Shown: one piece after another, positions 31,140 through 38,747 of the stretch | Position numbering within the stretch: position 1 is the first letter of the stretch | How the letters are laid out: each line of letters begins with the position of its first letter | DNA from: Candidatus Eisenbergiella merdipullorum | GTDB lineage: Bacteria; Bacillota; Clostridia; Lachnospirales; Lachnospiraceae | Reading direction: 5' to 3' | NCBI GenBank assembly: GCA_019118445.1 | Contig: DWYY01000038.1 | Coordinates: 1 to 46,613, forward strand | Length of the DNA stretch: 46,613 nucleotides | Notes under the pieces: generated by a model | What the model saw: only the letters and a program-made list of their open reading frames with translations | Databases searched by the model: none | What the model was told of the DNA's origin: nothing | Made by a program: the position numbers and the translations under genes

Positions 31140-31703
31140 TCAGATGTAGGGAACGATATTCCTGATGTTCTTCATCCTCTTGGCGAGCAGGAGCACCACG
31201 AAAGGCGTAAGCGCGATCGGCACCACGTCCGCGATACCGATCCAGATCACGCAGTAGGAATACGCCAGGCCTGCGAAGTAGGACAGGGAAAGGCTGGTGG
31301 TGAGGATCATCAGCACGCCGAACAGAAGGCTCCAGAACAGGCTCTGAGCGATGAACCTGCCCTTTCCCGCATTGATGACGTCCATCAGATCCCTTCCTCT
31401 CAGATGGCATAATGCCGGAAGCGCGGCGGACAGACCCACCGTGATGCCGTCCGTAAGGGGAGAATGCAGCGGGATGAAGTTTCCGGAAAGCAGCGCCCAT
31501 ACGATGGTTCCGATGTAACCGGAGAAGAAGCCTGTCACAGGCCCGAACAGATAGCCGATCACCACGATGATGAATGCGAACGTCCTGAAATGGACAGCGC
31601 CGGGGATCAGCGGGATCGGGCACAGATAAGCCCAGAGAACGCCGGTAAGAACACCGAACACAACAAAAAAGATGATGTTTACAAAGGAAAATTTTTTCTT
31701 CAC
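31140..31703 (-). CDS. ECF transporter S component, substrate unknown
   Basis: The 187-residue integral membrane protein has five to six hydrophobic helices (VNIIFFVVFGVLTGVLWAYL, FAFIIVVIGYLFGPVTGFFSG, and others) and a Gly-rich helix pattern of S components. Such proteins bind the substrate and dock on EcfT. No substrate signature that I know (biotin, riboflavin, thiamin, folate) is visible. GTG at 31701-31703 has GAGGAGG upstream. It is the last gene of the operon PRTase, ECF ATPase, EcfT, amidohydrolase, S component. The neighbouring enzymes suggest a nitrogen heterocycle or its amide. Confidence 0.8.
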   Translation of the reverse strand: MKKKFSFVNIIFFVVFGVLTGVLWAYLCPIPLIPGAVHFRTFAFIIVVIGYLFGPVTGFFSGYIGTIVWALLSGNFIPLHSPLTDGITVGLSAALPALCHLRGRDLMDVINAGKGRFIAQSLFWSLLFGVLMILTTSLSLSYFAGLAYSYCVIWIGIADVVPIALTPFVVLLLAKRMKNIRNIVPYI

Positions 31704-31733
31704 GTTTTCTTCCTCCTCAAAAGAAGCTGTTCA

Positions 31734-32519
31734 TCAGTAACTGATATCTGCAATCTCTGCAAATATATCAAGAAGCTTTCTGCACGCGTAATCAAAAAGC
31801 TTTTGACCTTTTTCCACCGTGGCGTAAGTGGGCGCACCGATCACGCCGCTCTTCGTCACATCCGCAGTTTTCCAGCCCGCGTTCACGGGACCGAAAACCG
31901 TCACATACTTGTCCCCACGGAAATATTCCGCAGGCTCCTCATCTACGGCCAGTTCCATATGTACCGTCTCCGGCCTCGCCTCCAGCATCAGGGAGGTTTC
32001 CAGCTCGCAGGCATGGAACACGCCGTATTTTCCGGACTGCTGCAGGCCCTTCAGGCCGTCCGCCCAGAAATCGGTAAACCACCAGTCTATCACAAAAACG
32101 TCCAGCCCCAGATCGATCCTGAGATCGCGGCTGATCAGATTCAGCATATCGGTATTGCCGCCGTGGCTGTTGAACAGCACCAGCTTTTTGAACCCGCTGG
32201 CCGCAATGGATTCCGCGATATCATGAAGCAGGGCATAATAGGTCTGCGCATGGAAAGTGATCGTTCCCGCAAAACCCATATGCTCATTGCTCTTGCCGAT
32301 CGGAAGCTGCGGGGCAAAGATCAGATTTCCCTTTTCAAAGGCGTCATCCCCCTGCGCGATGATCCTGTCGATCAGCGCAGAAAGGATGATCGCGTCCGTT
32401 CCCACCGGAAGATGCGGTCCGTGCTGCTCCGTTGCGGACGTTGGCAGCATGACGATCGTCCTGTCCTTGTCCAGCGCTGCAATCTCATCTCTTGTCAGGT
32501 TCTCCCATCTTTTGATCAT
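31734..32519 (-). CDS. Creatininase-family metal-dependent amidohydrolase
   Basis: The 261-residue product has the family's metal motif ATEQHGPHLPVGTD (Glu, His and Asp ligands), NSHGGNTD and HACELETS. In Pseudomonas creatininase the second site reads H-x-E (His120, Glu122, from memory); here it is H-G-G as in the FAPy-deformylase/mycofactocin-peptidase-like branch, so creatinine as substrate is not supported. It likely opens a cyclic amide or cuts a formamide or amide in the cytosol. ATG 32517-32519 has AGGAG upstream; an extension 13 codons longer runs into the hairpin 32534-32551. It sits between EcfT and the S component in the same operon. Confidence 0.88.
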   Translation of the reverse strand: MIKRWENLTRDEIAALDKDRTIVMLPTSATEQHGPHLPVGTDAIILSALIDRIIAQGDDAFEKGNLIFAPQLPIGKSNEHMGFAGTITFHAQTYYALLHDIAESIAASGFKKLVLFNSHGGNTDMLNLISRDLRIDLGLDVFVIDWWFTDFWADGLKGLQQSGKYGVFHACELETSLMLEARPETVHMELAVDEEPAEYFRGDKYVTVFGPVNAGWKTADVTKSGVIGAPTYATVEKGQKLFDYACRKLLDIFAEIADISY

Positions 32520-32533
32520 TTGATACTCCTTTC

Positions 32534-32551
32534 TGCCGCATGACGGCGGCA
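32534..32551 (-). repeat. 18-nt hairpin abutting the amidohydrolase ribosome binding site
   Basis: TGCCGCATGACGGCGGCA starts 15 bases upstream of the start codon. It shares the TGCCGC...GCGGCA arms with the hairpins at 3189-3206 and 6332-6349, and its stem extends one base further at each end (C/G). Confidence 0.65.
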
Positions 32552-32604
32552 GCCGCACAGGCTCATCCGCGCAGGCGGCATTTACTACAACTGTTCTCCA
32601 AAGC

Positions 32605-33426
32605 TCACACCGGAATATAGAAAAGCATCCGCAGGACGACCGTCACCGCGATGGCCGCTGCATTGACGAGCACGAACCAGGCGTCGTAGCGGCTTGCTTT
32701 TATTGCTTTATAGGTTCCTCTTTTCACGGAAAAATCAAGCTGATAATAGTGCATGGCGAGGGAGATCGACTGACCCTTGCTGATGACACGGAACAACAGG
32801 GGCAGGGAAAAGGTCACATAGTTTTTGATCTTCGTCGCCCAGCCGCAGTCCTCGATCTCCAGGCCTCTGGAGCTCTGCGCCTCCATGATCGCGTTCAGCT
32901 CCGTGATGATCATGGGGATGATCTGGAAGACCAGGCCGATGCCGAAAGCGATCGCGTAGGAAATATGCCATTTCTGCAGGCCGAGGATGATCTCGCTGAA
33001 ATTGGTGGTGAGCAGCACCGTATAGAAGGAGGAGATCATCAGGAAGATCCTGAGCGCGTAGACCGCTCCCTTGTAAAAATCGTACCAGTCAAAGCAGAAA
33101 TCCACGTTCCGTCCGGCAAAGGAAAATACGGTTTCAAGAAATATGGGGCCTCCGTCCACCACGGGCCTCTCAAACAGACCCAGCACCAGCCACAGAAGAA
33201 AGATGAACAGAAGCAGCACCTTCAGCTTGGAAAGGAGGACCAGCATATATTTCTGGATGCGGCAGGTACACCACAGCGCGATAAAAAAGGCGAACAGGAA
33301 CAAAAGCGCCACTCCCGACTTGATCAGGCTGGTCAGGATGGCCATGACCACGAAAAAAGCGAACTTGGTCCTGGGGTCCAGCTTATGCAGGAGGGAATCC
33401 CCATCCACGTATTTCAGGTAATCCAT
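32605..33426 (-). CDS. ECF transporter T component (EcfT/CbiQ family)
   Basis: The 273-residue membrane protein has five to six helices and the coupling motif EAQSSRGLE, close to the usual A-R-G sequence, that contacts the ATPases. The opening YVDGDSLLHKLDPRTKFAFFV is typical for EcfT. ATG 33424-33426 overlaps the stop of the ATPase gene by one base (TAATG), so translation is coupled. It forms the ECF module with the ATPase upstream and the S component downstream. Confidence 0.92.
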   Translation of the reverse strand: MDYLKYVDGDSLLHKLDPRTKFAFFVVMAILTSLIKSGVALLFLFAFFIALWCTCRIQKYMLVLLSKLKVLLLFIFLLWLVLGLFERPVVDGGPIFLETVFSFAGRNVDFCFDWYDFYKGAVYALRIFLMISSFYTVLLTTNFSEIILGLQKWHISYAIAFGIGLVFQIIPMIITELNAIMEAQSSRGLEIEDCGWATKIKNYVTFSLPLLFRVISKGQSISLAMHYYQLDFSVKRGTYKAIKASRYDAWFVLVNAAAIAVTVVLRMLFYIPV

Positions 33427-35093
33427 TATCTTCCTCCCTCCTTTTCGGCATGGCGCTTCACGATCTGTTCCGTAAACGCCTCCACCGTGTAACAGATCCG
33501 ATCCAGTCCCAGACTGTGGGACAGGCGCACAACAGGCGGCATCGCAATGCCGATCCGGTCAAAAATGTCACTTCTTTCCGCAAGCTCATCCCGGCTTCCC
33601 TCAAAGATCTTTTCACCGGCATTCAAGATCACCGCCGCGTCCACCGTGCGGAAAACAAGAGGGATCTCATGGCTGATCATGATGACCGTCTTTCCGTCCT
33701 TCTTCAGGGAGGCGATCAGCTCCTCCAACTGTCTGATCAGGAAGCCGTCCATGCCGAGGGTAGGCTCATCCAGGATGATCACATCCGCGCTGGAAAACAG
33801 GACAGAAAGGATCGTGAGCATGTGCTTCTGTCCCATGGACAGGTTCAGCGGGAAGGTTTCTCTCTCTTTTTCCAGATGATAAAGGGTCAGCACCTCCGTG
33901 ACCTGTTCAGGAGTGAATTCCACCTGCTGCATCCTCGCGCAGAAGGTCAGTTCCCGCTCCACCGTTTCTTCAAACAGCATGTGTTCGGGGTGCTGGAACA
34001 CCAGAATGATATTTCTGGAAATCTGCGCCACGGTTTTGGAAAGGATGGATGCGCCACGGTATCTCACATCGCCCTCCGTGGGCTTGTAAAGTCCGTTCAG
34101 ATGCTTGACGAAGGTGGTCTTTCCGGAACCGTTCTGTCCAAGGATGGCGATCACCTTTCCCTCCGGCAGGTTAGCGTTCACATCGATCAGCGCATGGAAG
34201 CCGTCGTTAAAGGTTTTGGACAGATTATGCACTGTGACCACCGGGTTTGCCTGTTCCTGTGCGGGCCGGACGTGCTCCGCCTTTTTCTCCCCGATCAGCT
34301 TCCGTATCTGCTCCTGCCCGTCTTCCACCGTATAGAACAGCTCCAGGCCGTCGAAATGCTTTGACAGTTCCCGGTAGATCTCCACTTCCTGCGGGATGAT
34401 GACGCCCAGTCTTTCCTGCAGCGCAAAATCCCGGAAGAAATCATCTCTCGTCCCGTCAAACACCACTTCTCCGTCCAGAAGGCCGACCACATGATCCACG
34501 ATCCCCGCCGACCATACCAGGTTGTTGTCCACCAGGACAGTGGTATTGCCGTTGACGGAAAGCTGCTTCAGGATCCCCTGCACCATGGCTTTTCCGCCCG
34601 GATCGAGGGAGCTGACCGGCTCGTCCATGATCAGGATCTCCGGATCAATGGCGAGGACGGACGCGATGCAGACGGACTGTCTCTGTCCCCCGGAAAGGTT
34701 TGCCACGCTGCGGTTCCTCAGATACTGAAGATTTAAGAGGTCGAGTACATACTCCATCCGCTCCGCGATCTCCGCCTGGGGAAGTCCCAGGTTCTCCATG
34801 CCAAAAGCGATAGCGTCCTCCACCCCGTAGCCGAACAACTGGTTCTCCGGCGTCTGGCTGACCACGCTGACGAAGGTCTTTTCCGGTATATCGAAGCTTC
34901 CTTCCAGCACCCCGTTTGAGATCAGTTTCGGGATAACCCCGGACATGATCTCCACCAGCGTGGATTTTCCGCATCCGCTGGGCCCCACGATCGCCGTGAC
35001 TTTCCCCTTTTCAATGGAAAAGTCCACGTTTTTGAGGACCTCTTTTCCATCCGCCGAATATTTGTAACTGATGTTGTTTACTCTGTAATCCAC
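33426..35093 (-). CDS. ECF transporter ATPase with two fused ABC domains
   Basis: The 555-residue product has two ATP-binding cassettes in one chain, as in YkoD-type transporters. The first has Walker A GPSGCGKST (37-45), signature LSGGQRQS and Walker B ILIMDEP. The second has GQNGSGKTT (about 319-327), the altered signature LSMGQKH and VIILDEP. It powers uptake with EcfT and the S component encoded downstream, overlapping the EcfT gene by one base. The PRTase gene lies 29 bases upstream. The changed second signature hints that only one site hydrolyses ATP efficiently (inference). Confidence 0.94.
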   Translation of the reverse strand: MDYRVNNISYKYSADGKEVLKNVDFSIEKGKVTAIVGPSGCGKSTLVEIMSGVIPKLISNGVLEGSFDIPEKTFVSVVSQTPENQLFGYGVEDAIAFGMENLGLPQAEIAERMEYVLDLLNLQYLRNRSVANLSGGQRQSVCIASVLAIDPEILIMDEPVSSLDPGGKAMVQGILKQLSVNGNTTVLVDNNLVWSAGIVDHVVGLLDGEVVFDGTRDDFFRDFALQERLGVIIPQEVEIYRELSKHFDGLELFYTVEDGQEQIRKLIGEKKAEHVRPAQEQANPVVTVHNLSKTFNDGFHALIDVNANLPEGKVIAILGQNGSGKTTFVKHLNGLYKPTEGDVRYRGASILSKTVAQISRNIILVFQHPEHMLFEETVERELTFCARMQQVEFTPEQVTEVLTLYHLEKERETFPLNLSMGQKHMLTILSVLFSSADVIILDEPTLGMDGFLIRQLEELIASLKKDGKTVIMISHEIPLVFRTVDAAVILNAGEKIFEGSRDELAERSDIFDRIGIAMPPVVRLSHSLGLDRICYTVEAFTEQIVKRHAEKEGGR

Positions 35094-35122
35094 TTGACGT
35101 TCTCCTCATTTGCCTTCTGCGC

Positions 35123-35680
35123 TCAGCGGGATTTTCCGACCGGGAAGGTGGGCAGCGCTTCCAGATAGATGATATCCTTTCTCTTCGCGGCATCTCCCTC
35201 CGCCAGGATAGACGCCTTGCCGGCGATCTTCCCGCCGGCCTTTTCCACCAGGGTCTCCATGGCCTTCAGAGATTCTCCCGTGCTGATCACGTCGTCCACG
35301 ATGAGGATCCTCTTTCCCCGGATCAGCTCGCTCTCCTCTCTGTCCAAGCAGAGGATCTGCTTCTTCTGCGTGGTGATGGAATAAACCTCCGTCACAAAGG
35401 GCTCCAGCATATAAGGCTTGACGCTCTTTCTGGCTACAAAATAGCGCTTCATGCCCATGATGCGCGCCATCTCCTGTACCAGCGGGATTCCCTTGGCTTC
35501 CGCCGTGATCAGATAATCCACCTCCGGTACGCGCTCCTTCAGCGCCGCGGCCGCCTTCACCACCAGCTCCGCGTCTCCCAGAAGCACGAAGCTTGCGATA
35601 TCAAGATTATCGGATATCCTGATAACAGGCAGTTTTCTGATACATCCGACGATGTTCATTTCATAATATCTGTGCTCCAT
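35123..35680 (-). CDS. Phosphoribosyltransferase, type I (apt/xpt-like)
   Basis: The 185-residue product has the PRPP-binding motif ILIVDDVISTGES and an earlier YLITAEAKGIPLVQEMA substrate loop, like adenine or xanthine phosphoribosyltransferases. It would join PRPP to a purine-like or other N-heterocyclic base. ATG 35678-35680 follows AAAGGAACGG. It leads the operon with the ECF transporter and amidohydrolase, so its base is probably the imported compound or the product of the amidohydrolase. A classical housekeeping apt cannot be ruled out. Confidence 0.88.
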   Translation of the reverse strand: MEHRYYEMNIVGCIRKLPVIRISDNLDIASFVLLGDAELVVKAAAALKERVPEVDYLITAEAKGIPLVQEMARIMGMKRYFVARKSVKPYMLEPFVTEVYSITTQKKQILCLDREESELIRGKRILIVDDVISTGESLKAMETLVEKAGGKIAGKASILAEGDAAKRKDIIYLEALPTFPVGKSR

Positions 35681-35727
35681 AATCCGTTCCTTTCCCTCTT
35701 CTCCGGCGTAGTTCTTTCAAAACACAA

Positions 35728-35760
35728 CAATGCAGAAGGGGGAGTTCCCCCTTCCGCACC
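35728..35760 (-). other. Stable hairpin in the leader of the PRTase/ECF operon
   Basis: GAAGGGGG and CCCCCTTC arms lie within a 130-base leader, with a further GC/TGC extension. A T-poor sequence follows, so a terminator is not clear. I compared the leader by eye with purine and preQ1 riboswitches and saw no match. Confidence 0.4.
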
Positions 35761-35817
35761 ATTGCATCTTTACGCTGTCCAGATATACCGATATACCCGA
35801 ACGCTATTTCCCACCCC

Positions 35818-35846
35818 ATTATGCACCAATTATTTTTACTTGTCAC
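35818..35846 (-). promoter_or_regulatory. Candidate promoter of the PRTase/ECF operon
   Basis: Minus strand GTGACA (35841-35846), 17-base spacer, CATAAT (35818-35823). It lies about 130 bases before the PRTase start. Confidence 0.5.
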
Positions 35847-35901
35847 GAAATATTTCAGATTTTTGTAAATTTCGTGTAAAATATACAGTCGTTTATGACC
35901 C

Positions 35902-36180
35902 TCATTCGCTGTCCGGCAGGAGTTTTACATGCACCATGATCCTGCGGGCCACTTCCCCTTCGTTCAGAGGGATATCTTCCACAGCCGTCTGGTTTGGCAG
36001 GAAGCAGTCTTCCTCCTCCAGTTCGGACATGATCCAGTTATATGCGGCATCCATGGCGTTTTCCACCGCGTCCTCCAGGTCCGCGCCGAAGGCTTCGCAG
36101 CATGCCAGATCAGGAAATGTGGCGCGGTATCCGCTTCCATCCTCCTGCGGGGTAAAAACAGCAGGATATATAAATGTCAT
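35902..36180 (-). CDS. Orphan HicB-like protein
   Basis: The 92-residue product has the RNase-H-like HicB fold signature: YPAVFTPQEDGSGYRATFPDLACCEAFGADLEDAVENA. It ends shortly after the domain and has no DNA-binding tail. ATG 36178-36180 has GGGAGGTG upstream. HicA toxin genes are normally 60-80 codons directly beside hicB; nothing of that kind is present in the 221-base gap downstream or the 119 bases upstream. Many such HicB-like proteins exist without a partner in Firmicutes. Role unknown. Confidence 0.75.
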   Translation of the reverse strand: MTFIYPAVFTPQEDGSGYRATFPDLACCEAFGADLEDAVENAMDAAYNWIMSELEEEDCFLPNQTAVEDIPLNEGEVARRIMVHVKLLPDSE

Positions 36181-36299
36181 TTTCTTTCACCTCCCGATTA
36201 ACTTCCGTCCCATTATAATCAGGAGACCGCGTTTTTGTCAAACGCTTCCGGATTTTCTCAGACAGGAGAGACGATCGCCTTTCCGCCGGCGGACGCGGC

Positions 36300-38729
36300 T
36301 CACCCGACGATGCGGACCTCAAGGCTTCCTTTCCGGAACTTTTTCAGGAATTCCTCCCCGCCTTCTGATTCCCATTTCACCGTTTTCTCCCTGTCGCAAA
36401 AACGGATCTGCGTCAGACAGTATTCCCCGTTCTCATAGCCGTAACCGTCCCCTGCGTCCTCATACAGGGTAAAGCTTCCGTCCGCTCCGGCATATGCCTG
36501 CAGGCAGATATCCCGTCCTTCCATTTCTCCCGCGCTCTCTCCCGGCTCCATGACGGGGAGGATGGAACCCGCCTTTACATAGACCGGAATGTGTTCGATA
36601 CCCGCGCGGGCTTCGATCTCCTGCCCGCCTGCAAACCGTTCTTCCGTGTACAGGTCATACCAGTCTGTTCCCGCAGGAAGATAAATTCTGCGGACAGACA
36701 CCTCGCCTTCCATAGGCTCCGTCACGGGGCAGACCAGGAGGGACGGGCCGAACATATACTCATCCATGATCCCCGCCGCCTTTTTATCCTCTGGGAAATC
36801 AAAGACCAGAGGCCGCATCATGGTGCCGTTTTCTCTCCATACCGCCCCCGCCAGAGAATAGATATAGAGGAGCAGGCGGTATCTTCCACGGATGGCGGAA
36901 AGGATCGCCTCATAGAAAGGCTCTCCCGGATTTCCGAACTGCCACGGCTCCCTTCTGCAGTCCGTCCCGTGGCTGCGGAATACGGGAAGGAATGCCCCAT
37001 ACTGGAGCCATCTCACGTACAGCTCACGGTACGCCGGATCCTGGCAGCCATCTTCATATTCCCCGTTCCAGAACCAGTCATTTCCCTTCTTCACGAAAAA
37101 AGCGCCGATGTCCAGCGTCCAGTAGGGCATCCCGCTGGCGCAGAAATGAAGACCTGCCGCGACCTGGCGGCGCAGCGTCTCCCAGCTTGCACAGATATCC
37201 CCCGACCATAGGATGGTCCCGTATCTCTGGCTCCCCGCCCAGCCGCTCCGGGTGAGGTTGACCACGCGCTTCTGCACGCCGCCGGAAGCTGCCTGACGTT
37301 TCGCGTCCCAGTCTCTCTGGCCTTCGTAGATCGCGCGGGCATGATACATCCCATAGACGTTCGCCTTCTGGCGGGGCATGATCTCCGACGCCGCCTCCAG
37401 ATATTCATGATACATCTCTCCCGGCTCCGGCTTCAGCTTCCGGCTCCACTCCGGCGTCACCGGCTCGCAGGAATCGCACCACCAAGCGTCGATCCCGTAC
37501 CGGTACAGCCCTTCTTCCGCCTGCTTCCAGTACAGCTTCCGCCCTTCTTCCCGGAAGGCGTCATAAATCTCGCTTCCCGGAAGCAGCAGCCCCGCTTCCT
37601 GAAACTCCCGGTAATTGTCGCACTCCTCATTCATGTTCGGCCAGATGGAGATCATGAAATGCACATTTTTCTCATGCAGCCCCTCCGTCATGGCCGCAGG
37701 GTCGGGAAAACGCTCCTCATCGAAGGTTTTCTGCCCCCAGAGATCTCCCTTCCATGACATCCAGTCCAGCACCAGCGCATCCAGCCCGATGCCCCGTCTG
37801 CGGAATTCCTCCGCCGTCTCCGCAAGCTCCCGTGCAGACTCATACCGCTCCTGAGACTGGATATAACCGAACGCCCATTTCGGGAGCATGGCGGCACGCC
37901 CCGTCAGGGCGCGGAACTGTCCCACCACCTCATCCGGGCTTCCTGCCAGGAAATAATAATCCAGATACTCATCCGCCTCCGTATAGAGATACGAGCCGTA
38001 CTGTGTATCGTCAAACACCGCCGTTCCCTGGGTGGACAGCAGGATGCCGTAGCCGTTTTCGGAAAGAAGCAGGGGGATGGCGATCTTCAGGTTTGCCTGA
38101 TGCAGGTACTGAGTGGTATGTCTGAGGTCCCATACCCCTTCCTCCGCCTGTCCCAGCCCGTACAGCCGCTCTTCCGGCGCAAACTCCAGATACAGCCTGG
38201 TACGGCACAGCTTTCTGTCAAATACCCGGTCCGCCTCTTTGATCCTTTTCTTGATCCCGTCCGGCGTGACCGCTTCCTCTACACGGGTGTTCTCGTTGAT
38301 CACCGGACGGAAGGAATCATAGCTTTCTGTATTTTTACTCTCCCACGCCCGCTCCGCCAGAAGCGGCGTCCCGTCAGGGCGCTCATACCGGATGGAGCCG
38401 GTAAAACGTGCCACGATCAGATGAAGCTGTGCCGTTTCCAGCCGGATCTCCCGGTCGTTTTCCTGCAAGTTCCAGCCACGGATATCCGCGCAGGCAAAAG
38501 TATCTTTCCATGCATAAGGTTCTGTACATGCAAAAGATTCAGACAGATCCGCATATTCTGCGCCCTGCTCCCCTGCGAAGCTCCCGTTTTCCGTCCAGGA
38601 AACACGGACCGCCCGCTCCGTCTGCGGGATCAGACGGATGATCCCCGCTTCTGAGGTAAGGAACAGGGCGTTCCCCTCCCGTGATATTCCGGTTATCACT
38701 CTGCTTTTTCTTCCGGATGCCTGCAACAT
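36300..38729 (-). CDS. GH31 alpha-glucosidase/alpha-xylosidase-type enzyme
   Basis: The 809-residue intracellular product has an N-terminal beta-sandwich (about 1-230), a TIM barrel and C-terminal beta domains. The nucleophile region reads YGIDAWWCDSCEP (D419) and the acid/base region FRSHGTDCRREPW (D590). WAFGYIQSQERY and WMSWKGDLWGQKTFDEERFPD are typical barrel strands of bacterial GH31. The exact linkage (alpha-xyloside, alpha-glucoside or alpha-galactoside) cannot be set from sequence. ATG 38727-38729 has AGGAGG nine bases upstream. It follows the GH36 gene by 18 bases, so both form one operon. Confidence 0.93.
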   Translation of the reverse strand: MLQASGRKSRVITGISREGNALFLTSEAGIIRLIPQTERAVRVSWTENGSFAGEQGAEYADLSESFACTEPYAWKDTFACADIRGWNLQENDREIRLETAQLHLIVARFTGSIRYERPDGTPLLAERAWESKNTESYDSFRPVINENTRVEEAVTPDGIKKRIKEADRVFDRKLCRTRLYLEFAPEERLYGLGQAEEGVWDLRHTTQYLHQANLKIAIPLLLSENGYGILLSTQGTAVFDDTQYGSYLYTEADEYLDYYFLAGSPDEVVGQFRALTGRAAMLPKWAFGYIQSQERYESARELAETAEEFRRRGIGLDALVLDWMSWKGDLWGQKTFDEERFPDPAAMTEGLHEKNVHFMISIWPNMNEECDNYREFQEAGLLLPGSEIYDAFREEGRKLYWKQAEEGLYRYGIDAWWCDSCEPVTPEWSRKLKPEPGEMYHEYLEAASEIMPRQKANVYGMYHARAIYEGQRDWDAKRQAASGGVQKRVVNLTRSGWAGSQRYGTILWSGDICASWETLRRQVAAGLHFCASGMPYWTLDIGAFFVKKGNDWFWNGEYEDGCQDPAYRELYVRWLQYGAFLPVFRSHGTDCRREPWQFGNPGEPFYEAILSAIRGRYRLLLYIYSLAGAVWRENGTMMRPLVFDFPEDKKAAGIMDEYMFGPSLLVCPVTEPMEGEVSVRRIYLPAGTDWYDLYTEERFAGGQEIEARAGIEHIPVYVKAGSILPVMEPGESAGEMEGRDICLQAYAGADGSFTLYEDAGDGYGYENGEYCLTQIRFCDREKTVKWESEGGEEFLKKFRKGSLEVRIVG

Positions 38730-38747
38730 ATCGTTCTGCCTCCTCTA

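Noticed and set aside
31734..32519. Annotation as true creatininase
   Set aside because: The H-x-E metal pair of Pseudomonas creatininase is replaced by H-G-G, so only the family name is supported.
35681..35811. Riboswitch (purine, preQ1 or TPP) in the leader of the PRTase/ECF operon
   Set aside because: The conserved core sequences of these classes were not found by eye; only a simple hairpin is visible.
35681..36299. HicA toxin partner for the HicB-like gene
   Set aside because: No 60-80 codon frame with HicA features is present on either side; the overlapping 70-codon frame at 36110-36322 is a shadow.
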